NCBI GenBank assembly: GCA_017543005.1 | Contig: JAFWEA010000195.1 | Coordinates: forward strand, 1 to 5,153 | Length of the DNA stretch: 5,153 nucleotides | Direction of reading: 5' to 3' | From: Solobacterium sp. | GTDB lineage: Bacteria > Bacillota_I > Bacilli_A > Erysipelotrichales > Erysipelotrichaceae | Part shown: piece after piece, positions 1 to 5,153 of the stretch | Layout: each line of letters opens with the position of its first letter | How positions within the stretch are numbered: the stretch's first letter is position 1 | Position numbers and translations under genes: made by a program | Notes under the pieces: model-generated | The model's input: only the letters and a program-made list of their open reading frames with translations | Databases searched by the model: none | What the model was told of the DNA's origin: nothing

Positions 1-252
1 ATCCCGATTGTCAACGGCATTCCGAGTTCCATCATCCTCTGCATCAGCGGCGCGCTGATTACCGAATCGGCCTTTGCCGTGCCGGGCATGGGAAAGATGC
101 TGCCGAATGCCATCAACCAGCTCAACAACAACATGGTCATTACCCTGACATTCATCTTTACGGCGCTGTCCATCCTGGCAGTGCTGATCGGCGACCTGCT
201 GATGGTTGCCGTAGACCCGCGGATTTCTCTTACCGCTAAAGGAGGCGAGTAG
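1..252 (+). CDS. oppB: Oligopeptide ABC transporter permease OppB, C-terminal fragment
   Basis: This is the last 83 residues of an inner-membrane permease; the 5' part lies outside the window. Frame 1 is open from base 1 to a TAG at 250-252. The fragment begins IPIVNGIPSSIILCISGALI, a transmembrane stretch. It then has ESAFAVPGMGKM, which matches the OppB/DppB family motif (E-x-x-F-x-x-PG-M-G), then a last hydrophobic segment around residues 46-71, and the typical permease ending GDLLMVAVDPRISL. In the family, OppB pairs with OppC to form the peptide channel in the cytoplasmic membrane. The next gene, oppC, starts 2 nt after the stop, and its ribosome binding site lies in the last codons of this gene, so the two are clearly in one operon. 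The EAA loop that contacts the ATPases lies upstream of the visible part. The choice between oligopeptide and dipeptide or nickel transport rests on the neighbours. Confidence 0.9.
   Translation: MPIVNGIPSSIILCISGALITESAFAVPGMGKMLPNAINQLNNNMVITLTFIFTALSILAVLIGDLLMVAVDPRISLTAKGGE
238..245 (+). promoter_or_regulatory. Ribosome binding site of oppC
   Basis: AAAGGAGG lies 9 nt before the ATG at 255 and inside the last codons of oppB. It is a near-perfect Shine-Dalgarno sequence and fixes the oppC start. Confidence 0.85.
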
Positions 253-254
253 TC

Positions 255-1184
255 ATGAGCACAGTACAGGACGACCGCTTCACGTTCCAGCGGGCTGAGG
301 ATACCGCCTCGGAGCACATTGCTGCGCCGCAGTATTCCTACTGGAAATCCGTGTTCCGCAAATTCTTCTCTTCCAAGCTGGCCATTGCCATGCTGATCCT
401 GGCCGGCACGATTATCCTGCTTTCCATTTTCCAGCCGATGATTTCCGGATATTCCCCGCGGATTACCCCGAACATCAACCGGCCGGAGATGAAATACATC
501 CGGCCCAACAGCACGTACTGGTTCGGTACGGATGACAAGGGAAACTCCCTGTTTGACGCTGTCTGGGCAGGTACCCGCAGCTCCCTGATTGTCGCCTTCG
601 CCGCCACAACCATTTCCACGGTTGTCGGTGTCGCCGTCGGCATGTGGTGGGGTTTCTCCAAGAAGGTCGATGTCATCATGATCGAAGTCTACAATGTCAT
701 CGCCAACATCCCGACCCTGCTGATTGCCATGATCCTGGTCTATGCCATCGGCTCCGGCATGGGTTCGCTGATCTTTGCCCTGTCGGTGACCAGCTGGATC
801 GGTACGGCTTACTTCATCCGCGTCCAGGTCATGATCATCCGTGACCGGGAATACAACCTGGCCAGCCGGTGCCTAGGCACCCCGACCTGGAAGATCATCA
901 CGCATAACGTCCTGCCGTATCTGATTTCCGTCATCATGACGATCATCAGCCGTGACGTGCCGGGCTTCATCTCCTATGAAGTCTTCCTGTCCATGGTCGG
1001 CGTCGGTCTGAACCGTGATATCCCGTCCCTGGGCCAGATGATCCGTGACTACAGCCCGTATCTGGTCAGCACCCCGTATCTGTTCTGGATCCCGGTTGCT
1101 GTTTCCGCTGTTATTTCCGTTTCGCTCTACATTGTCGGCCAGACCCTGGCAGATGCCAGTGATCCGCGCACGCACATGGTCTAA
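255..1184 (+). CDS. oppC: Oligopeptide ABC transporter permease OppC
   Basis: Second membrane subunit of the peptide importer, 309 aa, a normal length for OppC. An N-terminal cytoplasmic stretch (1-41) is followed by a first transmembrane helix (about 42-64). An extracytoplasmic loop carries FGTDDKGNSLFDAVW (90-104), the OppC/DppC signature usually read as FGTDxxGRD-type. Further hydrophobic segments lie at about 110-133, 138-166, 170-190, 219-250 and 277-300. The EAA loop that docks onto the ATPases is at about 199-221 (EYNLASRCLG ending in NVLP). The C-terminus has the family ending LADASDPR. The ATG at 255 is supported by the Shine-Dalgarno sequence at 238-245. It sits 2 nt after oppB and 11 nt before oppD. 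The assignment to the peptide/nickel permease family is firm; an oligopeptide substrate is inferred from the OppD and OppF features downstream. Confidence 0.95.
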   Translation: MSTVQDDRFTFQRAEDTASEHIAAPQYSYWKSVFRKFFSSKLAIAMLILAGTIILLSIFQPMISGYSPRITPNINRPEMKYIRPNSTYWFGTDDKGNSLFDAVWAGTRSSLIVAFAATTISTVVGVAVGMWWGFSKKVDVIMIEVYNVIANIPTLLIAMILVYAIGSGMGSLIFALSVTSWIGTAYFIRVQVMIIRDREYNLASRCLGTPTWKIITHNVLPYLISVIMTIISRDVPGFISYEVFLSMVGVGLNRDIPSLGQMIRDYSPYLVSTPYLFWIPVAVSAVISVSLYIVGQTLADASDPRTHMV

Positions 1185-1190
1185 GGAGGT
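1182..1190 (+). promoter_or_regulatory. Ribosome binding site of oppD
   Basis: TAAGGAGGT includes the TAA stop codon of oppC and ends 5 nt before the oppD ATG at 1196. Ribosomes finishing oppC therefore end on the oppD initiation site, which favours coupled translation. Confidence 0.85.
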
Positions 1191-1195
1191 GCCTT

Positions 1196-2272
1196 ATGTC
1201 AGAAAACAGGAATATCATTCTGTCAGTCAAGGACCTCGAAGTGAAATTCAAGGTCAGAGACCGCATCCTGACGGCCATCCGCAATATCTCCATGGATTTT
1301 GAGGAAGGCAAGGTTGTGGCCATCGTCGGTGAATCCGGTTCCGGCAAGTCTGTCTTTACCAAGACCTTTACCGGCATGCTGGAAATCAACGGTGAAGTCT
1401 CCAAGGGCGAAATCTGGTTTGAGGGTCAGGACCTGGCCAAGATCAAGAATCCGGCCGAATGGGAAAAGATCCGCGGCAAGAAGATCGCCACGGTCTTCCA
1501 GGATCCGATGACCTCGCTGAACCCGGTCAAGACCATCGGTGACCAGATTTCCGAAGTCATCATCAAGCACCAGGGAAAATCGAAGAGTGAAGCCAAGCAG
1601 CTGGCCATTGACCTGATGGCCAAGGTCGGCATTCACAATCCGGAACTGCGCTTTGATGAATATCCGTTCATGTATTCCGGCGGCATGCGGCAGCGTATTG
1701 TCATTGCCATTGCCCTGGCCTGCCGGCCGAGGATCCTGATCTGCGACGAACCGACAACAGCTCTGGATGTGACCATCCAGGCCCAGATCATCCGCCTGAT
1801 CAAGGATCTGGCGCAGGAATACGGCTTTACAACCATTTACATTACCCATGATCTGGGCGTGGTGGCCAACGTAGCCGATACGGTTGCGGTTATGTATGCC
1901 GGTCAGATCATCGAGTACGGCAATGTCGACGAGGTCTTCTACGACAGCCGTCACCCGTACACATGGGGACTGCTGTCCTCCCTGCCGCAGCTGGGTGAGA
2001 AGGGGGAAGAGCTCTTTGCCATTCGTGGTACGCCGCCGTCGCTGTTTGAGGAGATCAAGGGCGATGCGTTTGCGCCCCGCAACAATTACGCGATGAAAAT
2101 CGACTACGAAGAAGAACCGCCGTTCTTCAAGGTGTCGGATACACACTATGCCAAGACATGGCTGCTGGATCCGCGGGCCCCGAAGGTGGAACCGCCGGCG
2201 GCTGTGCGGGAACTGCATGAGCGCATGCTGGCGCTGACGGCGAAAGGAGGTATCTACGGTGAGCGGGACTGA
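1196..2272 (+). CDS. oppD: Oligopeptide ABC transporter ATP-binding protein OppD
   Basis: First of two cytoplasmic ATPases that drive the OppBC channel, 358 aa, close to the family's usual length. Motifs in order are Walker A GESGSGKS (45-52), Q-loop Q102 in FQDPMTSLNP, signature SGGMRQR (161-167), Walker B ILICDEP (180-186) with catalytic E185, D-loop TALD (188-191) and H-loop H218 in THDLGVV. The OppD/OppF C-terminal extension follows, with HPYTWGLLSSLP (253-264) and RGTPPSL (277-283). Many OppD/DppD proteins then carry a four-cysteine cluster. Here the matching segment GDAFAPRNNYAM (289-300) through HYAKTWLL (317-324) has no cysteine. From memory, this form is also seen in oligopeptide OppD/AmiE proteins of lactic acid bacteria. 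The start at 1196 has a strong ribosome binding site. The end overlaps oppF by 14 nt. Confidence 0.95.
   Translation: MSENRNIILSVKDLEVKFKVRDRILTAIRNISMDFEEGKVVAIVGESGSGKSVFTKTFTGMLEINGEVSKGEIWFEGQDLAKIKNPAEWEKIRGKKIATVFQDPMTSLNPVKTIGDQISEVIIKHQGKSKSEAKQLAIDLMAKVGIHNPELRFDEYPFMYSGGMRQRIVIAIALACRPRILICDEPTTALDVTIQAQIIRLIKDLAQEYGFTTIYITHDLGVVANVADTVAVMYAGQIIEYGNVDEVFYDSRHPYTWGLLSSLPQLGEKGEELFAIRGTPPSLFEEIKGDAFAPRNNYAMKIDYEEEPPFFKVSDTHYAKTWLLDPRAPKVEPPAAVRELHERMLALTAKGGIYGERD
2243..2250 (+). promoter_or_regulatory. Ribosome binding site of oppF, selecting a GTG start
   Basis: AAAGGAGG lies within the end of oppD. It is 8 nt before the GTG at 2259 but 26 nt before the first in-frame ATG at 2277. 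The spacing therefore argues for the GTG as the real start of oppF. Confidence 0.75.
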
Positions 2273-3227
2273 AACCATGAACGAAAAAGAAGAGCTGCTT
2301 TCCGTTGAGCACCTCGAAGTCACTTTCAACAACAGCCGCAAGCACCGCTTCCGGGCGGTCAAGGATGCCAATTTCAAGATCTACAAGGGTGAAACCTTCG
2401 CCCTGGTCGGTGAATCCGGTTCCGGCAAGACAACCATTGCCCGGGCCATCATCCGCCTGAATGACACCAGTGCCGGCGATATCATCTTCAAGGGCAGAAA
2501 GATCAACGGCAAGCTGTCGGCTGAAGACAAGAAATGGGTCCAGCGCAATATCCAGATGATCTTCCAGGATCCGGCTGCTTCCCTGAATGAAAGAGCGACG
2601 ATTGATTACTGTGTCTCCGAAGGCCTGTACAACTTCAACCTGTTCAAGGATGAGGCGGACCGGGAAGCCAAGGTGGACCGGGCGCTGAATGAAGTCGGTC
2701 TTCTGCCGGAGCACAAGTCCAGATATCCGCATGAATTCTCCGGCGGTCAGCGGCAGCGGGTCGGCATTGCCCGGGCCATGATCATGGAACCGGAATTCAT
2801 CATTGCCGATGAGCCGATTTCCGCCCTGGATGTGTCCATCCGGGCCCAGGTGCTCAACCTGATGAACAAGTTCAAGGAAGAGCGCGGCCTGACCTATATG
2901 TTCATTGCCCACGACCTGAGCGTGGTCCGCTACTTCGCTGACCGGATCGCCGTCATCCATAACGGCCGGATCGTGGAAGTGGCACCTTCCGATGTCCTGT
3001 TCAAGTATCCGCTGCATCCCTACACGCACTCCCTGCTGCAGGCCGTGCCGATGCCGGATCCGGAGATCGAAAAGGCCAAGGAACTGGTCATCTACGATGA
3101 ATCCAAGCGTGATCTCTCCGGCCCCAAGCCGCTGCTGCAGGAGATCCGTCCGGGTCACTTCGTGTTCATGAATGACCGCGAGCGGGAAGAATACGAAAAG
3201 GTTCTCGAACAGCTCGAAAAGCAGTAA
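2259..3227 (+). CDS. oppF: Oligopeptide ABC transporter ATP-binding protein OppF
   Basis: Second ATPase of the importer, 322 aa from a GTG start. Motifs in order are Walker A GESGSGKT (51-58), Q-loop Q103 in FQDPAASLN, signature SGGQRQR (161-167), Walker B FIIADEP (180-186) with E185, D-loop SALD (188-191), and H-loop H218 in AHDLSVVRYFADRI. That last stretch is typical of OppF rather than OppD, as is the conserved HPYTHSLLQAVP (253-264) in the C-terminal extension. The tail is highly charged and has no cysteine cluster. Both ATPases keep all catalytic residues, so the OppD-OppF heterodimer should have two working sites. The GTG overlaps the end of oppD by 14 nt. An ATG start at 2277 would shorten the protein by 6 residues and leave the ribosome binding site too far away. 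oppF is the last gene of the operon. Confidence 0.95.
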   Translation: MSGTETMNEKEELLSVEHLEVTFNNSRKHRFRAVKDANFKIYKGETFALVGESGSGKTTIARAIIRLNDTSAGDIIFKGRKINGKLSAEDKKWVQRNIQMIFQDPAASLNERATIDYCVSEGLYNFNLFKDEADREAKVDRALNEVGLLPEHKSRYPHEFSGGQRQRVGIARAMIMEPEFIIADEPISALDVSIRAQVLNLMNKFKEERGLTYMFIAHDLSVVRYFADRIAVIHNGRIVEVAPSDVLFKYPLHPYTHSLLQAVPMPDPEIEKAKELVIYDESKRDLSGPKPLLQEIRPGHFVFMNDREREEYEKVLEQLEKQ

Positions 3228-3265
3228 AAAAATACGGTTTCTGTCAATGACAGAAGCCGTTTTTT
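3226..3265 (+). terminator. Hairpin terminator after oppF, probably bidirectional
   Basis: A 12-bp stem (3234-3245 with 3249-3260, including one G-T wobble at 3238/3256) closes a 3-nt AAT loop. On the + strand it is followed by six T (3260-3265), a classic intrinsic terminator for the opp operon. On the - strand the same hairpin is followed by one A and then seven T (complement of 3232-3226), so it can also end the two minus-strand membrane genes. The A tract overlaps the TAA of oppF, and the T tract reaches the stop codon of the minus-strand gene. Confidence 0.88.
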
Positions 3266-3603
3266 CATATCATCATGTAAATGACGGTCAGGACGATGGC
3301 AAGTGCCACCATGATCAGTCCAGCTGACAGGGCCGGGTTGGGCTGGGCCTTCCGTTCGGCCCGGATCCTGTCCCGGTAAGCCGAATAGGAACTGCCGCTG
3401 CTGCGCCAGGTAAAGAAGCTGAAGACACCGTCCTTATAGAGAAAGACGATAAAACCGTAGACTGCCAGCAGACCCGAAAGGACCGACAGGGCATCGATGA
3501 ACCGCAGCAGAAAAGGCTCCTGCAGGTTGCCGTAGAGCACCGCCAGTACGGCGACGCCGGCACAATAGCGCAGGACAGTCCGCTTCTCAGTGTTCAACGC
3601 CAT
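3265..3603 (-). CDS. Small membrane protein, DUF3899-like, unknown function
   Basis: A 112-aa protein with three likely transmembrane segments, at about 10-28, 35-56 and 91-111. Between the second and third is a basic, presumably cytoplasmic loop (66-86) rich in Ser, Tyr and Arg, with SYSAYRDRIRAERKAQ. The arrangement of two hydrophobic helices, then a GVFSFFTW-type aromatic turn (59-66), then a Tyr/Arg-rich loop and a final helix resembles my recollection of Firmicutes DUF3899 membrane proteins; this is a pattern match, not a search result. No enzymatic motif is visible. The ATG at 3603-3601 lies inside the end of the preceding minus-strand gene (17-nt overlap). Only a weak purine-rich ribosome binding site precedes it, so translation is probably coupled. 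The stop codon abuts the shared terminator. The reading frame is well supported by its hydrophobic pattern and tight fit; the family name is less sure. Confidence 0.72.
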   Translation of the reverse strand: MALNTEKRTVLRYCAGVAVLAVLYGNLQEPFLLRFIDALSVLSGLLAVYGFIVFLYKDGVFSFFTWRSSGSSYSAYRDRIRAERKAQPNPALSAGLIMVALAIVLTVIYMMI

Positions 3604-3931
3604 GACGGGCTTTCTTCTTGTTCTTGGTTTCCCAGTGGATCAGCAGGGTCATGGCTGCCCGCAGGGCTACCGTAGCTCCGAGCACGGCATAGTCCATCAG
3701 ACTGTCACCGATGACGGTCTTGAGCACTTCACCGCACATCAGGAAGGTCAAAGCATCGGAAATGCTTTCCCCCAGATCAATGTCCGCATCCGGCTCATCC
3801 TTGTACCAGCCGATGAAGCCCTTGAGGCCGCCCCAGATCATGACGCCGACACCGATCAGTTCCAGGACCAGACAGCCGGCCTCGGCACAGAAGAAGATTG
3901 CTTTTTCAAGAAACTCAAATACGATTTCCAT
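3587..3931 (-). CDS. DUF1622-like membrane protein, unknown function
   Basis: A 114-aa protein with three likely transmembrane segments, at about 12-40, 54-75 and 79-99, and a basic tail (KNKKKARHG). It shows the pattern I associate with DUF1622 proteins: ELIGVGVMIWGGLKG in the first helix, then LGESISDALTFLMCGEVLKTVI (family form L-x-x-x-LEFLLAADII-x-T), then VALRAAMTLLIHWE near the end (family form IvLiRt...L..E). An acidic linker, KDEPDADID (44-52), joins helices 1 and 2. The family is found in many bacteria and has no established role; an integral membrane location is the only safe statement. The ATG at 3931-3929 is preceded by AGGTGA (complement of 3936-3941) at short spacing. The gene is first of a two-gene minus-strand unit and divergent from sepF. 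Confidence 0.8.
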   Translation of the reverse strand: MEIVFEFLEKAIFFCAEAGCLVLELIGVGVMIWGGLKGFIGWYKDEPDADIDLGESISDALTFLMCGEVLKTVIGDSLMDYAVLGATVALRAAMTLLIHWETKNKKKARHGVEH

Positions 3932-4006
3932 ACTATCACCTGCTATTTATTTTACAGGATTTTGCGTCATATAAAAGAATAATACGTCAATGCCATATGT
4001 GATGTA

Positions 4007-4015
4007 TGTTATAAT
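4007..4015 (+). promoter_or_regulatory. Extended -10 promoter of sepF
   Basis: TGTTATAAT combines the TG extension with a perfect TATAAT hexamer (4010-4015). No good -35 is present 16-18 nt upstream, which fits an extended -10 promoter recognised by the housekeeping sigma factor. Transcription would start around 4021-4023, giving a leader of about 20 nt that contains the sepF ribosome binding site. Confidence 0.65.
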
Positions 4016-4027
4016 ACTTTTGATTTC

Positions 4028-4034
4028 AGGAGGA
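4028..4034 (+). promoter_or_regulatory. Ribosome binding site of sepF
   Basis: AGGAGGA lies 9 nt before the ATG at 4044. It decides against the upstream in-frame ATG at 3990, which has no such site and lies before the promoter. Confidence 0.85.
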
Positions 4035-4043
4035 CTTTTAATC

Positions 4044-4469
4044 ATGGGAGTTGTGGACAAACTCAGAAACTTCGTCGCACCTGTTGATGAGGAAGATGAT
4101 GAAGAATACGAGGAAACAGAAGAAGTAGAATACAGACAGAGTGAGACAAAGCCTGTCAGCACGTACGAAACACCGAAGAATGCCAAGGTTCAGAAGCAGG
4201 TTTCGGCTGATACCAAGATGGTTCTGTTTGAACCGCGCAGTTTTGAAGAGGCAGAAGAGATTGCCCGTCATCTCAAGCAGAGAAGAGCGGCAGTTGTCAA
4301 CCTGCACAAGCTGCAGCGTGACTATGCCCAGCGCACCATCGATTTCCTGACCGGTGTCGTCTTCGCGCTTGACGGTACAATCCAGAAGATCGGCCACAAT
4401 GTCATTCTGTGCACACCGCGGTCCATCGGTGTTGACGGCGTGATTTCGCTCGACAATTCCGATGACTGA
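4044..4469 (+). CDS. sepF: Cell division protein SepF
   Basis: A 141-aa cytoplasmic protein that in Gram-positive bacteria binds the C-terminal tail of FtsZ, assembles into rings, and tethers the Z-ring to the membrane. The N-terminal MGVVDKLRNFVAP is a short amphipathic helix of the membrane-binding type. It is followed by a very acidic linker (about 14-29) and a low-complexity spacer to about residue 50. The compact SepF domain fills the rest: MVLFEPRSFEEAEEIARHL, then AAVVNLHKLQRDYAQRTIDF, LTGVVFALDGTIQKIG and VILCTPRSIGV. Residues matching the family core include the VNL strand, the DFL-x-G turn and the G-x-IQ-x-IG motif. The length is near that of B. subtilis SepF (about 150 aa). The ATG at 4044 is chosen because of its ribosome binding site; starting at 3990 would add an unrelated hydrophobic leader encoded by promoter DNA. 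It overlaps the ylmH-like gene by 8 nt. Confidence 0.95.
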   Translation: MGVVDKLRNFVAPVDEEDDEEYEETEEVEYRQSETKPVSTYETPKNAKVQKQVSADTKMVLFEPRSFEEAEEIARHLKQRRAAVVNLHKLQRDYAQRTIDFLTGVVFALDGTIQKIGHNVILCTPRSIGVDGVISLDNSDD

Positions 4470-5153
4470 TCATGCGGACATGGAGGCGGTGCTGATCCGT
4501 CTCCGCGATCTGCAGGAACAGAGCATGCGCTGGCAGAAACAGACCGAATCGTTCTTTCTGAACGAAGAGGAACTGGCCGCTGCGCAGAAGGAGTTTTTTC
4601 CGTCGGAAACCGTACGGTATGACGGCGGCTATCCGGAGGCCCGGAAGAAGAAAGTCATCTTCAGCCTGGAAGGAGAAGATGACTTTTCTGATATCGTCTG
4701 CCTGATGGCGGAGATTGACAACCGCTTCCGGCCGATCGGCCACCGGGATGTGCTCGGGGCATTGATGCACCTGCAGATTGATCGTCATTCCTTCGGGGAT
4801 TTCTGGGTGGATGACGGCCATATTTACCTGTATACAACTGCCGTCATGGGCCGCTTTCTCTGCCAGGAACTGACCCGGATCGGCGTGCATACCGTATCCT
4901 TTTCGGTCATTGATGAACACCCGGTGCAGGTCTTCCGTACCCGGACGTTCGAGAAGGTCATCAGCAGTGTCCGGGCGGACGCGGTGGTAGCGGCGCTGGC
5001 CGAGTGCAGCCGGGCCGATGCGAAGGATCTGATCCGCCGGGGGCTGGTGCAGCTGAACCACGTGACGCTTGCCGATGCGGATGAAGTATGCAATAATAAC
5101 TGTACGATTTCCATACGCGGATCGGGTCGTTTTGTGCTGAAAGAAGTGCTGCG
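4462..5153 (+). CDS. ylmH: YlmH-family S4 RNA-binding protein, 3' end beyond the window
   Basis: The first 230 residues are visible; YlmH proteins are about 255-260 aa, so roughly the last 25-30 are missing. The N-terminal part carries family landmarks: FFLNEEELAAAQ (31-42), YDGGYPEARKKK (53-64) and HRDVLGALMHLQIDRHSFGD (94-113). An S4 RNA-binding domain occupies about 168-225, with SSVRADAVVAALAECSR followed by the LIRRGLVQLNH turn and ISIRGSGRF. In B. subtilis YlmH binds stalled large ribosomal subunits and contributes to ribosome-associated quality control. Its gene lies between sepF and divIVA in the ylm cluster. The ATG at 4462 overlaps the end of sepF by 8 nt. Neither it nor the in-frame ATG at 4480 has a good ribosome binding site, so coupled translation is likely and the exact start is uncertain. 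Confidence 0.9.
   Translation, partial: MTDHADMEAVLIRLRDLQEQSMRWQKQTESFFLNEEELAAAQKEFFPSETVRYDGGYPEARKKKVIFSLEGEDDFSDIVCLMAEIDNRFRPIGHRDVLGALMHLQIDRHSFGDFWVDDGHIYLYTTAVMGRFLCQELTRIGVHTVSFSVIDEHPVQVFRTRTFEKVISSVRADAVVAALAECSRADAKDLIRRGLVQLNHVTLADADEVCNNNCTISIRGSGRFVLKEVL

Larger units (their letters stand above)
3932..4043. promoter_or_regulatory. AT-rich divergent intergenic region
   Basis: These 112 bases separate the minus-strand membrane genes from sepF and are visibly richer in A+T than the flanking genes. They hold the sepF promoter and ribosome binding site. For the minus strand I see only a weak candidate -10, TAAAAT (complement of 3949-3954, preceded by TG), without a convincing -35. 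A TTGACG box (complement of 3985-3990) has no -10 at the usual spacing. No riboswitch or strong hairpin is evident. Confidence 0.5.

Noticed and set aside
1223..2377. Long minus-strand open frame (384 codons) opposite oppD
   Set aside because: It lies antisense to a clear OppD with all ABC motifs. Its translation is rich in Arg, His, Gln and Asp with no recognisable domain, as expected for the complement of a GC-rich gene with biased codons.
2127..3158. Long minus-strand open frame (343 codons) opposite oppF
   Set aside because: It is antisense to a complete OppF, has no ribosome binding site or domain I recognise, and its length is explained by codon bias in the real gene.
3590..3982. Plus-strand open frame (130 codons) over the DUF1622-like gene
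   Set aside because: The minus-strand translation has coherent hydrophobic helices and a family-like pattern; the plus-strand one is rich in His, Gln and Asp without structure, and runs into the intergenic region.
3994..3999. Palindromic CATATG and surrounding CATA/TATG symmetry before the sepF -10, as a possible operator
   Set aside because: The arms are only four bases and AT-rich, which is expected by chance in such a region. Nothing ties it to a known regulator.
3990..4043. Longer sepF start at ATG 3990, adding an 18-residue hydrophobic leader (MPYVMYVIILLISGGLLI)
   Set aside because: It looks like a membrane anchor, but it is encoded by the DNA holding the TGTTATAAT promoter and the AGGAGGA ribosome binding site. 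SepF normally begins with the amphipathic helix found right at ATG 4044.
4402..5061. Minus-strand open frame (219 codons) opposite the ylmH-like gene
   Set aside because: The plus-strand frame carries the YlmH landmarks and S4 domain; the minus frame has no family features.

Overview
The window looks like ordinary chromosome of a Gram-positive (Bacillota) bacterium with fairly high GC for that phylum. The reasons are strong AAAGGAGG-type ribosome binding sites before the Opp genes, a SepF division protein, and a YlmH-type S4 protein directly behind it. Erysipelotrichia or a related Firmicutes lineage is my best guess, but it is an inference from general look and cannot be proven from this sequence.

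Region 1 (1-3227, + strand) is the distal part of an oligopeptide ABC importer operon: the C-terminal end of OppB, complete OppC, and the two ATPases OppD and OppF. Genes are 2-11 nt apart or overlap, and each has a strong Shine-Dalgarno sequence lying in the end of the gene before it. No substrate-binding protein (OppA) gene lies in the visible part; it must be upstream or elsewhere. The operon ends at a hairpin (3226-3265) flanked by an A tract and a T tract, which can serve as a terminator in both directions.

Region 2 (3265-3931, - strand) holds two small membrane proteins, convergent with the opp operon and overlapping each other by 17 nt. The first transcribed resembles DUF1622 proteins; the second resembles DUF3899 proteins. 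Neither family has a known function.

Region 3 (3932-4043) is an AT-rich divergent intergenic region with a near-perfect extended -10 promoter for sepF and a strong sepF ribosome binding site.

Region 4 (4044-5153, + strand) starts with sepF (FtsZ membrane anchor, Z-ring assembly) and continues with a ylmH homologue (S4 RNA-binding protein linked to ribosome quality control), which runs off the window. The two overlap by 8 nt. The ylmG/yggT gene that separates them in Bacillus subtilis is missing here, and ylmE/yggS is not immediately upstream of sepF.

I see no mobile element, CRISPR array, RNA gene or clear new system. The points most worth a second look are the pair of uncharacterised membrane genes, the contracted sepF-ylmH locus, and the loss of the C-terminal cysteine cluster in OppD.
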